A stretch of DNA of 64,000 nucleotides, taken from contig JABSSW010000004.1 in the NCBI GenBank assembly GCA_018902385.1, forward strand, positions 744,001 to 808,000. The letters run 5' to 3'. The first letter of the stretch is position 1; each line of letters opens with the position of its first letter. The DNA is from Physcia stellaris (taxonomy: Eukaryota > Ascomycota > Lecanoromycetes > Caliciales > Physciaceae). A model generated the notes under the pieces. It saw only the letters and a program-made list of their open reading frames with translations, did no database searches and was not told where the DNA came from. Positions 60,903 through 64,000 of the stretch are shown here, piece by piece. The position numbers and the translations under genes were made by a program.

Positions 60903-61057
60903 TGTAATGACATTGACTCATTGATGAAATAGTAAGAAAATGATAAAATGCTAAATACAAAAAACTCGAATAAATGTCAATGTCAAGTCGACTAGTCAGA
61001 TCAATGAGATCAGACAGAAGCAAATCTTTCAAATCAGACAGAAGTCGATCTGTAACA
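60903..61057 (-). repeat. Right (5') LTR of element C
   Basis: 155 bp. It differs from 53572-53726 at roughly 17 positions, essentially all C/T before a pyrimidine or the same on the other strand. Confidence 0.92.
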
Positions 61058-64000
61058 ACAATACGTTCATGTCACGATTAAACGATAATTTCACGATGAA
61101 ATTCATGATTATTGTATGAAAAAATATCGTTGATGATATTATAAATGTGAATTCGTCGTAAACAAAATGACGTTTGATTTAATTAATTTGACATTTCGAA
61201 CAATGAATTATGTAAATTTTAAAATGTTTAATCATTGAATATACGTAAATAAAATTGCGTAATTTATCGTATGTACGCATGAAATCGTCGTGATGTATAA
61301 AATCGTGAATTTGTCGAAACATTTCAATTTTCATGATTGCGAATATGCACAAACGTTTCGAATCGAAATCAAAAATGTAATATAATAAATCATTTTTGTA
61401 TCGAAAACGTACATCACGAAAATCAAAAAACTCGTAAATTTTCAACGAAATGTTAACAAATGTGATTACAAATGCAAATGTAATTTCAATAATAAATACA
61501 ATTGCGTTAATAAATGTAATTTCGTTCGTAATCGTAATTGACGTAAAAACAATTTCGTGCGAAACGATAATTACGACAACAAATCGTACAATAACGAAAA
61601 TTTTGAATCAATGTTCGTAATTTTGATATGTTTGTTTGAATCGAATTTTGAAATCATTCGACATTTCAATTAACGTCACATGATAAAAATACAAAAATGT
61701 TTCGAAAATCAAATTTGTTTGCGTGAATTTCAAAATATGTTCGTACAACGATTCGAATACGTCGATTTTGTCAATAATAATCACGTCAATTTGTAATTTG
61801 AATAAAGCATTTGACATTACGTTCGTTTTGTCAATTTTGTTTTTAACAAACAGATTAAAATCAAATAAATATTACGAAATTCGCATCAAACGCAAATTAA
61901 ATTTATTATTATTAAAAATAATGAAAATGATTTGTCGATTAATAAATACAACGACAAAATGATCAATGTAAATGATAATTGAAAATATTTCAATTGATTT
62001 TATCATATGTTTGATTTTACGAATTATTCACATAATGTCGACTATTTTCAATTTTGTTAATCAATAATTCTTTTCGACGTCGTTCAAACATCGATTAAAA
62101 AACATAATTGATTGAATGATTGTACGCGAATACGTAACATCGTTAAATGAATTATTTAGCACGTGATATATTATTGTTGCAAAATTTCATTGTTTGAAAA
62201 CATTCAAATCAATATAAAGTCGACGTTTTTTGTCGAAATGAATCAAAAACGTTAATGAAACGAATGCGATTTGCAAGTTTCGAAAAACGATATATTTTTC
62301 GAAAATAAAATCGTACAATTGCGTTTTAATTGTTTGTTTTTTTCGTGCAAATTCGTTTGCAATAACGCTTTTCGTGAACGTGATTTTACGTTTTTGTAAC
62401 GATTGTACACGTTGAACGTAACGAAATATTGATGAACGTAATCAATTCGTAAATTTAATGAAAATTTCGAAATCACGCAAATTAAATGAAAAACGTAATG
62501 AAATAATGACGATTATTTTTTCAACAATAATAAACATGTTTAAATTATCAACTCGTTGATTTAACAAAATAACAAAAAAATACGTTAAAAACGATTTCGT
62601 GACAGTTAAATTAATACGTTTCGTGCGAAACATTTGAAAAAACGTGCGTAAATGTTTCAAATGTTTTTGTAAAATTTTGAAATGAACGATAATGTCGTTC
62701 ACGTACGTTTTAACGAATTGTTTGTACGAACGTAATAATTTGTTCGTTTAACGTTGCACGTATGAAAATGAATTTTTGTAATTTATAAAAATTACATTGA
62801 ATTTTTTTTGTTCACGATGTGTCACAATGATAAATTATGACGATTTTTGCGTTGCACGTTGAATTGATGAAATCAATTCACGACATCAATGATAAAAATG
62901 TAAAACGAATCGACAATTTCAATTATAATATCAAATTACAATGAAAGCGAATAATTATCGTTTTCAATGATGTTTTTTAACTTTTTTATGTTTATCATTA
63001 CACGTTTTTTTTATTTGTGAAAATGTCGCGTCAAACAACGAAAATTGAATAATTGAACGAAATAAATTAAATCGTTTAATGCAATTTGTTTTGTTGATGT
63101 AATTTGTCGAAAATAACGTCAATAAAATTGCGATTTTTGATTTTTAAAAAATATATTTTGTTGAATTTAAATACAATTTCAAATTTAAAATTAATAAATA
63201 TTTATTCATTTTCAAAAATGTTTACAATAAAATCAAAATCGCGAAATATGTTTTGATAACTGTTCATTAGATTAATTAATTCGAACATTTTAATTTCGTA
63301 CACGATAACGTCATTAAATAGCACGTGTTTTAAATTAAAATCGATTTGTGACACAATAAACACAACGAATTGAATGTTCGAAATGAACGATACAATAAAT
63401 TCGTTCAACGATGTAATCGATTCGTGCGAAACGTGCGAAATTGTGTTTAATGTAACATACGTTGCAACAAAAATATCAAAATTGATAATCAATTGTTTTT
63501 TTCATGAACGATTGTTCATTCAATCATTGACAATTTTATACGATTCTTTTGACATAATCAAATAACATTCAATTTGATTGTATTCGATAATCATGTTTAA
63601 TCGTGCACGTTTTGCAAACGTAATAAATTGAAATGTGACGTTACGAACAAAAATCTTGAACAAATTGTTATTTACAACGTGAACATACACGTTGTTATCG
63701 TATTTTAAATCGTATTGACAATGAAATTCGAACAAAAAATCTTTATTTTCAGAAAAAAATCGTGATACGTAACAGATATTTTCGCAAAATCATCGAATTG
63801 TAAAATGTATGTTTGACGAAAACGAATCGTACGTTTGACGTGCGAAATAATTCGACTAAACACATTAATTGACACACGAAAATTTTCACATTTAATTATA
63901 GTAAAACGACGTTTTTCGAAATTTATTTTGATGTTTTGTGAATAATTAACATCATTAACGAACAACATGTTAATTGCAAAATCGTCAATAAAATGCATTT
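61058..64000 (-). mobile_element. Element D, upstream segment: Ty3/gypsy integrase, RNase H, RT and protease-like regions
   Basis: Older chromovirus-like fossil, cut by element C and running off the right edge. Minus-strand regions from left to right: start of integrase core and its HHCC zinc domain (61.06-61.45 kb), RNase H-like (about 61.6-62.0), reverse transcriptase (about 62.2-63.1) and protease/linker-like (63.2-64.0). It is the most AT-saturated part of the window: I find no CC or GG dinucleotide at all between 63001 and 64000. Broken many times; the oldest element of the nest. Confidence 0.78.

Larger units (their letters stand above)
53572..61057 (-). mobile_element. Element C: Ty3/gypsy LTR retrotransposon fossil nested in D
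   Basis: 7,486 bp, with 155-bp LTRs (53572-53726 and 60903-61057) starting TGTAATGA and ending CTGTAACA. A perfect 5-bp target duplication ACAAT lies at 53567-53571 and 61058-61062. Minus orientation: gag-like regions at about 58.4-60.6 kb, protease-like at 57.6-58.4, reverse transcriptase at about 56.1-57.3, RNase H at 55.6-56.1 and integrase at 54.3-55.4 (a zinc-binding part is recognisable). The element is structurally complete but broken many times. Confidence 0.88.

Noticed and set aside
1-64000. Bacterial or viral origin, operons or ribosome-binding sites
   Set aside because: The genes carry spliceosomal introns and are eukaryotic housekeeping proteins, so prokaryotic signals are not expected.

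Overview
The window looks like a filamentous ascomycete (Pezizomycotina) chromosome segment. It has short spliceosomal introns (about 45-75 bp, GTNNGT...CTNAC...AG), dispersed single-copy housekeeping genes with fungal gene structure, lineage-specific secreted proteins, and an abrupt change into a long AT-rich block of hypermutated retrotransposon fossils. All names come from reading the protein translations by eye; no database search was possible.

Layout. 0-26.5 kb is a gene-rich, balanced-GC block: a disturbed COX6A-like gene (347-899), APC5 (1410-4052, -), a CIA30-domain protein (4517-5263, -), a DUR3-type urea/solute symporter (5908-7583, -), a three-RRM RNA-binding protein (9078-11654, -), a Tim44/MBA1-like mitochondrial protein (13924-14590, -), eIF1/SUI1 (16526-17239, -), an Asterix/WDR83OS homologue (17724-18400, -), Mediator subunit 12 (18829-23460, +) and an F-BAR/RhoGAP protein (24036-26447, -). 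26.5-36 kb is gene-poor and accessory. It holds small putative secreted proteins and a nest of non-autonomous DNA transposons: a TA-flanked element at 32513-34465 containing two copies of a long-TIR element, each with a 9-10 bp target duplication. 36-41 kb carries a CENP-B-type DNA-binding gene and a large multi-exon gene with a STAND-type N-terminus and Tudor-like C-terminal segments.

At about 41.27 kb the sequence enters an AT block through another TA-flanked element (41271-42042) and stays AT-rich to the end. From paired LTRs and 5-bp target duplications I resolve a nest of Ty3/gypsy-type fossils. An older chromovirus-like element (D, running off the right edge) was entered in its integrase region by element C (53572-61057). 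Element A (42886-52399) lies beside D's 3' part, and A was itself entered by element B (43467-51067). All are broken many times over and are described as fossils only.

The most unusual signal is the mutation pattern of the repeats. Differences between paired LTRs and TIRs fall mainly at C followed by T or C (G preceded by A or G), a minority at CpA, and almost none at CpG. Parts of the block lack CC/GG dinucleotides almost completely. This is not the classical CpA-directed RIP signature. Separately, several conserved genes in the GC-rich half (eIF1, COX6A-like, CIA30, possibly APC5) each show a single-base frame problem, which could be assembly error or recent decay.
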